Below are positions 12,483 to 23,709 of a stretch of DNA of 64,000 nucleotides, piece by piece. The DNA is taken from assembly GCF_036370855.1 (NCBI RefSeq), contig NW_026991398.1, positions 186,001-250,000 on the forward strand, given 5' to 3'. The DNA comes from Dromaius novaehollandiae (Eukaryota > Chordata > Aves > Casuariiformes > Dromaiidae). The translations under genes and the position numbers were made by a program. Positions within the stretch are counted from its first letter, which is position 1, and every line of letters begins with the position of its first letter. The notes below the pieces were generated by a model. That model was given only the letters and a program-made list of their open reading frames with translations. It had not been told where the DNA came from and did not search any database.

Positions 12483-13418
12483 ATGTCCAACAGCAGTTCC
12501 TTCAATGAGTTCCTCCTCTTGGTGTTCACAGACATGAGGGAGCTGCAGCTCTTGCACTTCTCGCTCTTCCTGGGCATCTACCTGGCTGCCCTCCTGGGCA
12601 ACGGCCTCATCATCACAGCCATAGCCTGCCACCACCACCTCCACACCCCCATGTACTTCTTCCTCCTCAACCTCTCCCTCCTTGACCTCGGCTCCCTCTC
12701 CACCACTGTCCCCAAATCCATGGCCAGTTCCCTGTGGGACACCAGGGCCATTTCCTACTCGGGATGCACTGCCCAGGTCTTTCTCCTCTTTTTCTTATGT
12801 TCAGCAGAGTATTCTCTCCTCACAGTCATGGCCTATGACCGCTTCGTTGCCATCTGCAGACCCCTGCACTATGGGACCATCATGGGCAGCAGAGCTTGTG
12901 CCAAAATGGCAGCAGCTGCCTGGGGCACTGGTTTTCTCTATGCTGTACTGCACACTGGGAACACATTTTCCATACCACTCTGCCAAGGCAACATAGTGGA
13001 CCAGTTCTTCTGTGAAGTTCCCCAGATCCTCAAGCTCTCCTGCTCAGACGCCTACCTCAGGGAATGTGGACTTATTGTGGCTACTCTTTCTGTTGTCTTT
13101 GGATGTTTCATTTGCATTGTGGTGTCCTACGTGCAGATCTTCACTGCTGTGCTGAGGATCCCCTCTGAGCAGGGCCGGCACAAAGCCTTTTCCATGTGCC
13201 TCCCGCACCTGGCCGTGGTCTCCCTGTTTGTCAGCACTGTCATGTTTGCCTACCTGAAGCCCCCCTCCATCTCCTCCCCAGCTCTGGATCTGGTGGTGGC
13301 TGTTCTGTACTCGGTGGTGCCTCCAACTCTGAACCCCCTCATCTACAGCATGAGGAACAAGGAGCTCAAGGACGCAGTGAGGAAACTGATTCAGCTGGTA
13401 CTAGTTCAGCAGCAATAA
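12483..13418 (+). CDS. Olfactory receptor, OR14-like (intact)
   Basis: This is a class II odorant receptor, a seven-helix GPCR of olfactory sensory neurons signalling through Golf and adenylyl cyclase. The 311-residue single-exon frame has the family's usual length. Visible hallmarks, in order, are an N-terminal N-S-S glycosylation site at residue 3, GN in helix 1 (residues 40-41), LHTPMYFFL before helix 2, MAYDRFVAIC ending helix 3, SY in helix 5, KAFSMCLPHL at helix 6 and NPLIYSMRN in helix 7. I chose the second ATG (MSNSSS) because all three OR14 copies share it and it lies 24 bases after a conserved splice acceptor. An in-frame ATG at 12,465 would add six residues. It is about 85% identical by eye to the 45,053-46,012 gene. 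The family 14 call rests on remembered motifs such as FSIPLCQ and FFCEVPQILKLSC. The ligand is unknown. Confidence 0.93.
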   Translation: MSNSSSFNEFLLLVFTDMRELQLLHFSLFLGIYLAALLGNGLIITAIACHHHLHTPMYFFLLNLSLLDLGSLSTTVPKSMASSLWDTRAISYSGCTAQVFLLFFLCSAEYSLLTVMAYDRFVAICRPLHYGTIMGSRACAKMAAAAWGTGFLYAVLHTGNTFSIPLCQGNIVDQFFCEVPQILKLSCSDAYLRECGLIVATLSVVFGCFICIVVSYVQIFTAVLRIPSEQGRHKAFSMCLPHLAVVSLFVSTVMFAYLKPPSISSPALDLVVAVLYSVVPPTLNPLIYSMRNKELKDAVRKLIQLVLVQQQ

Positions 13419-15430
13419 GCTGCCCATCTCTCTTCACAAGTGATTTCCAATTTATCGCAGGCACCTCTTGTGCTTTTGGTTTTCTATCTGTGATAATCAC
13501 GTTGGTAAACAAATGTTTGAATTCATCTCTTCTCCAGAGGCACAAACTGCATCGGTTTGATCAAGAGGCTTTCTGTAAATCTGCCCCTCGCTGTGTCAGA
13601 GCTGGCCTCCCAAGTAGCATCTCTGTAATAAATGGGGATTTTCTCAGTACTGTGCCTGAAGGTTGGTATCTTCTTTCAGAGCTGGAGCCAAGAATGCACT
13701 CAGGGAATTGCACCTGAAAAGGCCCTGTTGCTGTGCTTGGGCTTTCCATGCACAAGGGGGAATGTGCTCACGGGGTGATGTTTTAGGGAATGAGGGCTGG
13801 ATGGAGCCCTCACTTGTGGGTGCCCAGTGCCCTTGGAGAGAGTGAGTGGTCAAGAAGTATCTCCTGGGGACTGTCTCCCCTATGACGTGGCTGGTAACAC
13901 ATGCCTGTCCTTCTGGAAGGGAACATGGAGCTGCCTGAAGAGCACAGGGTGGTCTCCAGGGACAGCACGTGCCTGGGATGGGCAGTGAGTGGAGACTCAC
14001 AAAAACAAGTGGAGTCACCCAAAAGTAAAGGGCTAAACTGAAGTATGCACCAAATGACAGCTCAGCAATCTCAGCAGGGGCAGTGGGGACTCAGTGGGCA
14101 CAGGAAAGGGAGCCTCGAGAGCAGGTCATGTCACCTACACTGAAAAACCATGGGTGGGATCAAATGACACGTGAACCATCCTGAGCCATTTGAAATGCCC
14201 TGTGATTGCTCCGAGCAGCTTCCACAGTCCCAGCCCCTGGGGAGCAGGTTGTCAGGTGCTGGGCCATGCTGGGTCTGCTTCCTGCCCTGACCAGCACGGC
14301 CAGTGCAGAGTCGCTCCACGGCCCCACAGCTCACTCATGCTTCAGAGCCCCACTGCCAGCCCGGGCCCTGCGAGGAGCACAGGGGAGGGGTGCAGGACTG
14401 GCTGGCCAGGCCAGCACGGACATGCTCACCTGGGGAAAGGCTCCCTGGGGAGCAGGGACATCTCTGGAGAAGAGCAGAGAAGCAATTGCGAGCTTGAGGA
14501 GAGGTATAAATGAATACTTGTTTCTACGTGTGTCAACTCAGAGCAGGCCGCTCCGTTACTGGAGCATCTGGAGTTGCTTGAGGAGCCCCGGGGCCAGGAC
14601 GCTAGTGCTGTGCTGGGGAGAAGGGCTGGCACAGAGTGGCTGCCGGCAGCCAGCGTTAAGGTCTCCTGGACACACAAGCAGTGGAGACAGGGACTGACTG
14701 GCCTCAATTTCCTCATACCATTGCTGGCCCCCAGCCCTGGGGCTGATGGGGAGGCTGACACCCCTCTGTGCCTCTCCCTATAAGCCTCCCTCTGCTCTCC
14801 CCACAGGCCTGCCAGGAGCAGCACCTTCCCTTTTCTCTTGAAAGACACCAAAGGAGGGGAACATGTCAAGTAACCTGCATGCATCCCCACCTCCCACAGC
14901 AAAAGGAAATGCTTCCCACCCGCTTCTTAGCTTGCACATGACTCTCGGTGATGTCCCCTCCCCTCTCCAGGCACCATTTCTGCTGGGCCAGGCAAGGGGC
15001 AGCTATTCTGCATCTCCAGAGCAGGGCACTTTGCCACAGCAGTTCCGGGGGGCTCCGTGCTGGCACTCGGATGTTCAGGGATGGTTCCCGGCACAACACA
15101 GCCCCCTCCAGGCCAAAGCAGCCTCTGTCCCCCAAATGCTGGGGGGAATGGATCCACTCCCAGCCACCCCCTTCTGCTCCATGCCACCTCCTCAGCCTGG
15201 CAGGGGCAGCGCTGGACCTCGCCCCCTTACAGAAGTGCCCAGACCGAGGAGCTGAAATAGCAGGAATTACCAAAACACCATCCCCTTTCCCCTGCACTGC
15301 CCCTTACAACACACCGCCCTTGCCACCCTCTTCCCGCCACCCCGGGGCTGTTCCGGGGTCTTGGGGCTGTTTGGGGATCCCCGGGCAGCTGCAGTGCCCT
15401 TCATAGTTCCCTGGGGACTGTCCCAGGTGC
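13419..15430 (+). other. Downstream flank of OR14 gene; no gene seen
   Basis: About 14,250-14,400 is a diverged relative of the sequence at about 30-180 and its mirror near 44,100-44,220. The distance from the OR stop is nearly the same as in the minus-strand unit (about 840 bases), so this is the diverged downstream part of the same cassette. The rest is GC-rich, with overlapping short open frames on both strands that have no recognisable domain. Confidence 0.5.
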
Positions 15431-15480
15431 TGCCATGATGGGACATCTCCACCCCGGCCTCTCCCGGGCCGCTGCTCCTC

Positions 15481-15780
15481 ATGGCCGCTGTCCTGGCCCA
15501 GTCCCGGGCAGTCAGCCCCGGGTCCGGCATGTCCCGTGGGCAACATGGCCGCCCAACAGCCCTGTGCTGGCAGACTACAGCTTCCAGCATGCCCCGTGGG
15601 CAACATGGCCACCTAGCAGCCCAATGCTGGCAGACTACAGCTCCCAGCCTGCCCTGCAGGCAACATGGCTGCCTCACAGCCCTGTGATTGCAGACTACAG
15701 CTCCCAGCATGCCCCGCGGAGAACATGGCCACCCAGCAGCCCTGTGCTCGCAGACTACAGCTCCCAGTATGTAACAACGG
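15481..15780 (+). repeat. 60-bp tandem array carrying ZNF143/THAP11-like motifs
   Basis: The period is exactly 60 bases. Four clear units have their 'ACTACAG' at 15,574, 15,634, 15,694 and 15,754, and a degenerate fifth lies at 15,481-15,540. Units share 'aacatggcc', 'cagcc' and 'gcagactacagctcccagcatgcc'. The core ACTACAGCTCCCAGCATGC fits the known vertebrate ZNF143 (Staf)/THAP11 site ACTACAnnTCCCAGnnTGC. The second unit changes GCAT to GCCT and the fourth changes it to GTAT, with the following TGC becoming TGT. Because 60 is divisible by three, long open frames with 20-residue repeats arise on both strands. I treat those as by-products. The array could be a promoter or an enhancer, or simply a minisatellite seeded by a promoter motif. 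Confidence 0.85.
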
Positions 15781-15929
15781 TCCTTCCTCCCCAGGAGAAA
15801 CAGGGCTTTCAGTTGGTCCATTTGATTTTATTACTTTGGCTCACTGATGGTTTTCTGCTCTCTTCAAGTGCAGCCGTGGCAATTAGTCTAAAAATTATCA
15901 TCTCTTCCCCTTCTCACACATTCATGTAG

Positions 15930-18900
15930 GATAACGAAACCAAACAGAAGGAAAAGAGAAGCCACCAAAGTGGAGCGAAGCCAGATACTGCTAACACCCT
16001 GCCCAGGGTGGGAAAGGATTGCTTAGTCCTCAGCACTGCCCGGGAGGAGACACAACACACACTTGGCATGGAGAGTTATCCCAGTTCCCTGGGCAGGAAC
16101 AGCTCTGTCTGTTGGTGGTTCTGGTGATACCAACAGTCCGATAAATCGCATTTGTGCTTCCTTGCTTCATCCAAATCATGAGGAACTATTCACAAAAATT
16201 TGTGCAGCAATCTCCTCTGTCGTCCGTCAGCGTTTGCTGTCATTGGTTCCATCTCTATAACAAACACGGGAACTTTGTGTTTTTATTTTCAGTGAGATGC
16301 TCTTGAATTTACGCATGTTCTTTCTCTCTTTGCCACGTTCATTTTTTTGGATTTTGTTTTCCTTAAAGGAAAGCTCTTAGCATGTCACTCGCATTCATGC
16401 ATTGCAAGGTAAACTTCTTGCAAACATTAGCTACAGGGCTTCAGCTTTTATCGCTAGACATGTAGGAGCATTCCCAAATAGTTACCTACACCATTTTCCA
16501 TGCAACACGATTTTTATTCTGGGTCAATATTTTTCTACTGTTCAGTGGTCTCTTTCAAGCCTTCATATATGAGCCCATCCCTAAAGCCTCACTCCTGTGC
16601 ATGCCTCGAGCGTTTCCCTCACTCAGCTTTCAGCAGCTGGGGTGGCCTTCTGAGGAGATATAGCTATTATCTGTGGAGCCACAAACATATGATAAGTATA
16701 TCAACAGAAGCTGATTGTAATTTGGTCACCAGAGGCAGGGCCTGACTTAATCTTCCTCTGAGCTTTTGTTCTCAGTCAGCCTCCCAACATCCTGTGTTCC
16801 CTCATGCCTGTTGCACCTGTTCTGAAGTGGGAGAAACCTTACTCTTGAGGGGCTGTTTTCCCTCCCATTGCCCAGCTAAGTTGAAGGATGGCATTCCTGT
16901 ACATGTCTTGGATACCTCAGGGCATCTCCATATTGGCAGGGATAAGTGGGCAACTGAATCAAGCCTTTCCACTGAACGTGTCTACATCTGAGAAGGTGAA
17001 TCCCACCCCTCCTGTTCTCTCAGGTTTCTTGCAGAGGAGAACTGTGAAAGCTGGTCTGATAGTCTCAGCCCCTCTAAAAAGTTGTAGGCTCTTCTTCAGA
17101 GGAAAGGTATATCATCTGGGTCTTATTTTCCCAGTACTTTAAGCAGAAGTCATTACTTTCCTCTGCTTTCCTTTGCATCATTTCCCCCCCACAAACACAT
17201 TTTAATTACTCATTTGTTCCCCACTCACTGATATAGCTCTTATGAACTGAGGCCTTGCATTTTCTTCCTTTCCTACCCCTAAGCCTCTCTCTTTGCTTTA
17301 CTCCCACAGTTCATGCTTACCATGGCCTCTGAAGCTCTCTTCATCTTTCTTTGCTTCCCCTCATCTGAATTCACAGAGGAAAGCATGTTTCTTGTTTGTT
17401 TGTTTGTTTGTTAATAACTGAACCAATACCATCCTGCTGCAGTGGGAGATGAGAAAACAAGGGTGTTGATAATAAAGAAAGCTTTCCTAAGAGTCCCGTC
17501 CCATAGCCAGAGGGATGAATATGATGTAATTTTAGAGTGACAGAAATTGGTCATGAAATTCTGGGTACCCTTAATTCCCTGAGCATATAACTATAATCAG
17601 TGTGTAAATTCTCTGGGTGGCATTCATCGGCCTTAACTTCAGATATTTGAGGTATTGATCTCTAAGTCTTGGCGCAGTGATATTGGCTCTGTTATGTACT
17701 TCAGAGCAGTATCTGCAGAGGATAATTCAGCCTCTGAAAACCAGTATCTCAGATGCCACTGGAAGTGGTTTCATCATTCCAGGATTCCTTTTCCTCCCCA
17801 CAATAACTTTGCATGGGGATTGAAAGCGTGGACTTCCAGCAGCAGCATGGGATGGGGTCTCAAGCAGAAGCACAGTGAGTCCTTGACACACTCTGAGCCC
17901 CCAGACTAGGGGAGTGATGGATCACACAGAGCTCACTTGGGACAGTAACGGGCTTGGCTTGACTGTCCTTGGGTGGGTGCTATCTTCCTTTCAGACAGAA
18001 ATAGTGAGCACCAGCAGGTGCAGGCCAAGCTTCTCTCTGATCAGTAATGAAGTATGTGAGCATGGATATTCCTGTATGAAGCAACCATTCCCCATTTCCT
18101 GAAGAGCTGGACTTCAGTCACCTCCTGCATCCCAGGGTGAGCTGAGCATGTGAACGAGATGTTCTTTCTAACGAGGTGCACAATTTTCTGGGGAATGACA
18201 AAGAGAGGGAAATCTGGAAAATACTATAGTTGAAAGTGGTGTGACAGAGAAAAGAACTTGAGATGTGAGAGATACCAAGGTGATACCTGAGGGGAAAAAG
18301 TACGAGCCACATAACTTGCTTTTCTTTGAGGGGATGTGTTGGACCCAATGACCTCCACAAAACAAAACAAACAAACAAACAAAAAATTACCTTGAGTATC
18401 CCCAAATTTAATTTCTTTTTAAGAGTGAGTCCCCTGCGATTCACTTCAACAAACTTCTAGGATCCAAATCTCTGCTGGTCAGGGAGATTTCACTGACAGT
18501 CAGAATCAGCCACATCAGAGAATGAGAGATGCTCTTCTAAGATGGACTCCTGAAACAGGTAGGATGACTCCCTCTCTGGAGATGTGGAGATGCTGGTCCC
18601 TTGTCATGGACTTGGGAGGGACCTGAGGTGACAGGTGAGGCTGAGGTGACTTTGACACAAGAGGCTCTGTGAATTCGTATGTGTAGGTGTTCAAGGCCAT
18701 TTGAGGACGTCCTGCCTGGCCTCAAACTGCCTCCCTGAAGGGCACAGGTTTTCTGTACGTGATGTATACATGCCCAGGGCACCTGGAGTACCACTAGATG
18801 CCTGCAAGAGGTACCATCCAAAGGAGCTTCCTCTTTTAGCCTGCCTTCACACCCAGTGAGGCATTTCTAGAGGGATACAACTCATCTTCTGTGAATTGTC

Positions 18901-21900
18901 TAAATTAGCTCAAATGACTTGTATCCAACAGTAGATGTTTCTCCTAACTACAAACAAAGCTCAGGGAGAGACATCTCTATGGTAGCCATCCCCAGTGAGG
19001 TAACTGAGTGCTCCTACCTCTGTTTTTCTTGGTCCAGAGAACTCCTTGAGCCTTCTGTGGAATCACACTCCATCACTCCATCTTGACTTTTTGACTTCTG
19101 CATGAGGCTGAAGTCTACACAAACTCCCTCTTCCCCCTTCCCCTCCTGTCAGGGCAGAGATTCATCTCTCCCTTTGCTCAAACAAACAGGTAGTTACTGA
19201 GGCATGAAAAAAAATTGCAAATTACTCCTGCCTTCTCCACTTACACTCTAGATCATCACCTTTTCCCCCAAAAGCATGATCCCTTGTGATGTCCCATAAA
19301 ACTCCAAACAACAGCACACACCAGAAGATAAGCCATCCAACAGCAGGACATGCAATGCCAAGGAAGTCTTATTGCTGGTAAGGATCTGGAGATCAAAAAA
19401 GTAGGGAAAGGCTATGTGGAGTGGAAGTTGTAGAATAATTTAGGCGAATGACTTGAAAAGAGGTCAGAGACAGCAATTGTTCTGGTTTGGAGGGCTGGCA
19501 AGGCCAGGGGAGTGAGGTCTCTTCCCTCTAGAAAGCACTAACTCAGACTGGGAGCATGAGGGTACTGAATGGTTCTAAGGTCTGGTCAGTGGACCCCAAG
19601 ACTTTCATTCTCTGTGGAGCACCAGCGAATGGGACATATAAGCTTCTGTTATAGTCAATGGAGACCAACTGCTTAAAGACAGGCATCTATGAACCAGAAG
19701 ATTTAATCAGCTGGTTCTGAGCCAGCAGTGTCTGTTGTCTTTTCTTCCATCCCATGTAGGCATTTGAAATATCCTAGAATATCCTAGAATACTAAAAATA
19801 GCACTACATGCCCATGTTTCCTCAACTAATCATTTCCCTACATCTGTTCAGCAAAAATGCTCTGTAAGCTCTGTGGACACTATTGGCCAGGTCACTGCTG
19901 AATATAATGAGAGCTCAGACCACTTGCGTTGCAGACACCAGCTTCGCTGTCTGGAGCTGAATCCCACTGCTGCACTGCAAATGTTCACATCAGAGTTAGT
20001 GTCTGCTGCCCCTTCAGAGTCAGGGGAAAAAGAATGGCACCTGCAGAGGATGATGAATTTAGGCAGTTTAGAAAGTGTCTTAGCAATGGAGGGCTCTCCA
20101 TTTAGTAAAACATACCTGTCTCCACTTGTCTCTAGAGAGACCACAGTTTAGGTAAGAAAGGTAAAATAAGTATAGTGGAATCTGATCCAGAAGTTAATTG
20201 CTTGTTTTCTCAATGAACATTTCAGAAAAAATAAATCTCATTTTATTTACTGTTTGTATCTAGAAAAACTAATAGCTATCAAGAAATCATAGTGTGAGGT
20301 TACCCATCCAGCAGGAAAGACTAGATTTTATCATAGCTACTGGCATCTGAACTGCCTGATGAAATTTATTTTCACCTGTATTTTTAACATTTTAATGACA
20401 GATTTATAAATGCTTCTCTTAATCTAGTAAGGCAAGGCGTGTAAGAGGCAAGCTTTTTGGTTTTGAGGCCAGGTCTTACAGAAGCCGATGTTACTTAAAT
20501 ATGGAGGATTGCCTTTTGTTGTACCTCCAAATAGACAGACATGGAAATAATTTCATTTAATCTTCAGCTTTTTCATATAACTCATTTAAACAACTTTAAG
20601 CCTAAATGGGTCATCCAATCTCTGCAGTCACTGGAGAGAGACAGAGCTACTGGGGCTTGAGTCATCCCATCCCTAAGGTCAGGATTCCTCTGAGATTCCA
20701 CCTCCCTGTGGCTTCTGCAGAGCAGCTTAGGCTGTGTGGCTGTGTATTAGGTGGCTGAACTTTGGGAAGATGAGTGCACCAATTGATACCAAAAGCAACA
20801 TTCTTCAGTGTTAATGCACCATGAACCACAAAGCATCTGCTCACTACGGGTGGTCAGTGACATAGCTAAAGTTAAGGCAAGGAATAAATAGTAAGATAAC
20901 CGAAGAGAAGAAGAAATCATCAAGAGAAGCAAGGTGGAATAATACATAGATGTTAGCATCAAGTGGGAGTGAATGAACAGCCACCAGTTAATCCAAGTTT
21001 GCAGTGACTGAAAATAAAGGTCTTTGCAGGTTGATTTTACCAGACCGTTTCATGACAAAAACAAACAAACAAACAAAAATCAGTAAAACAAGACCTTTGG
21101 GGAATTATGAGCCCTTGCGGGGGGGGGACCATTTTCAAGGACAGAAATTGCTAGAAAGATTTTGTCAAAAGGACAGCACAGATAAAAACAAAGAAAAACC
21201 AATTAGGTAATTGATTCTGGTTTTGTTGCAAGAGACTTTTTGTCCTCAGTAACTGTGTGTTTCATGTGAGACACCTCATTTCAAACATACCATGTTTAAA
21301 CATTGGAATCTCCCAAGTAATGATACAGTTATGACACTAAAGATACAATATGAGCACTTAATAAAGAATGATGCAGCATTCTGAGGAAACCATAGCTTTT
21401 ATTTCAATGAGAATGCACATTTGGAGAAATATAATAATGAATCATCTCTTTGAAATCATGCATTCCTCTTTCAGTTAAAGTTTTCCCAGAAAGTTTTTTT
21501 TTAAAAAAGAAAAGGAGTGAGACAGAGGAAAAGGGAAAGAGGGTTCCTAATTACCTTATGTATTCAGATTTTAAAAACTGCAAAAATACTGTAATATATA
21601 AAGCCCAATCAATCTGTCTCTTCCCGTGCTGCAGGGTACTATGAAGGCAGATTATTCTACTTTTTTTTTTTAATGCACCAATCAGTCCACAGCTACAGAG
21701 ACAATTCATATAGCTTACAATGTAAACCAAACCATAACATTTAACTGATGTGAAAAAAGGGTGGTGGGGGAGGGGGAAGAAACGTCAGAAGGGGTCAAAT
21801 CTAATTGATTTAGAGGTGTTTAGAGGTTCATATTTCTCTCCAGAGTCCCTAGTAATTCTGATCTTCCGTACCTTTAAGCTCTTAGTTTGCACCTTATCTG

Positions 21901-22690
21901 GAGTGAGCCAATTAGTTCCGTTAATGGAAGAATCAGGGTGCAGAAAAGAAGATGCCAGAATTTACACTCTGCAGACAGAATGGATGCAAACCAGTCAGCA
22001 TCACTTGCTCAGGTACTCTGACTCAGCCCCTGGAAGACACCACAAGAACAGAAGTGTAGCCTGAGGCACACCTGCTGTGTGCAAGAGACTCAGCCAGGCT
22101 GAGTCTACAATTAACAGAGAGAATTCACCACTTCCAGAGGCCAGGTCAGTGCACCTATCCCGAGTTGTGCTGAATGACTGTGTGGAAATATCTTTCTTTC
22201 CACTCACTCTAGCAGTAGCTCATGGTAATCTCAAATACAGACACATCCTTTGCAGTGGCTAAAGCTAGGTGAGACGAATCCTGAACACCACAGTTCTTTA
22301 GAGAATGGGATTCAGTTGTCCACATGCAGGTGCCTTCTGCTTTTTGAGATGCCCTAAGGAGCCCAAGACATCTGTGCAGTTGTGACAAGGGACTTTGAGA
22401 GACTTGTTGCTTTCCAGAAAGGCAGGTGGAGGTCAACTAGGATATGCTGTGGCATCTCAAATGGCACTAGCCCCCATGTGACTGTGACTGGAATTTAGTC
22501 CCTTATCAATACAGACAATGGAGTTGAGAGAAGGATTCCCGTCATCCTCATGTAGAGACCACCTGGCTGCTTACCTGAAGCATATTCCATGCACCACTGA
22601 ATCTCATCCAAGGAGTCTAATCTAATCTGGCTAGTTTATCCATATGAACGCAAAGATCCTGCTCACATTTTTCAAGGATTGACTGAGTAA
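15930..22690. other. Gene-free interval with short simple repeats
   Basis: I find no OR, retroviral or RNA gene in this AT-richer interval. Small repeats are a TTTG run near 17,396-17,415, AAAC runs near 18,361-18,384 and 21,058-21,080, a G run near 21,119-21,127 and a T run near 21,660-21,672. All frames are short and lack recognisable motifs. Two tandem copies of 'atatcctaga' lie at 19,770-19,790. Confidence 0.5.
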
Positions 22691-22696
22691 CAGTCA

Positions 22697-23636
22697 TCAT
22701 GAAGCTCGTGGGTTTCCTGCCCCCTTAGACATCACCAGGCCCTTGTGCAAAGCATTTTTCAAGGCCTCTTTCATTTGTTCATTCCTTAGGCTGAATATGA
22801 ATGGGTTGAAAAGAGGTGTCACAATACTGGAGAACACAGAGAGTATTTTGTTGACATGCAGAGAGGTCACCTGGGAAGGCCTGGCATAGACAAAGATGCC
22901 AAAACCTAAGGAAACAACAGTGAAATGAGAAGCACAAGTCGCAAATGCCTCCTGCCTGTCCTGAGTTGATGGGATCCAGAATATGGTAGAAATAATGTAG
23001 GCATAGGAGACCACAGTCGATGCCAAAAAGCCAAGGAGCAAGACCAGGACACCACAGAATCAATCAACTCAATAAGCTGGATGTCAGCACAAGCAAGGTG
23101 TAATAAAGGCGCACTGTCACAGAAGTAGTAATCAATTACATTGGGACCACAGTACGGCAACGGGGCTTTCAGAACCAGAGATGACAGAATCATGACAAAG
23201 CCACCCACCCAGGAGCCTCAAACAAGTTGACTGCATACCTTGCTTGTCATGATGCTGGGATACCTCAGTGGGTTACATATTGCCACACACTGGTCATGGG
23301 ACAGAACAGCAAAGACGATGAAGCCAGTTGTGCCCATGAGGAAATAGAAGTAGAGCTGGCTAAAGCAGCCAGCAAAGGAAGTGACCTTCTTCTCTGACAG
23401 GAAGTTTGCCAGCATTTTAGGAACCACAGAGGAAGTCATGGAGATCTCAGTGAAAGACAGGTTACTGAGGAAGTAATACAGTGGCAATCAGTGTATACCA
23501 GGACAATGATAGGAGTGTTTTCCAAGACAGTCACTAAATAAATAAGCAGGAACACAATGAAGAAGAGGATCTCCACCTCATGGATGTTAGGAAATCCCAC
23601 TAGGATGAACTCTGTCACAGATGTCACATTCTCCAT
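22697..23636 (-). pseudogene. Olfactory receptor pseudogene, family 6-like
   Basis: The minus strand encodes a nearly full OR: 'ENVTSVTEFILVGFP' at the start, 'LYYFLSNLSFTEIS' at helix 2, 'CGPNVIDYYFCDSAPLLHLAC' split over loop 2, then 'EAFATCASHF' and 'NPFIFSLRNEQMKEAL' near the end. At least three lesions break it. A deletion with frameshift near 23,490 removes the loop before helix 2. An in-frame TGA lies at 23,218-23,220, and a frameshift lies near 23,050. Conserved residues are also lost: GN in helix 1 reads EN, and the DRY-type motif reads HDQC. The motifs resemble OR family 6. It lies 2.4 kb from, and divergent to, the intact OR at 26,029, so the two may be old paralogues. Confidence 0.9.
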
Positions 23637-23709
23637 CTCTGTGCATTCTCTGTCATGGGAAAGAACAACAGAGTAATGTAGAGTGTTGAATATTTTCTCA
23701 GGTGACATC

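Noticed and set aside
15267-15929. Long overlapping open frames on both strands with 20-residue repeats
   Set aside because: They follow from a 60-base tandem repeat whose length is a multiple of three. Both strands stay open, there is no known domain and no start context that stands out.
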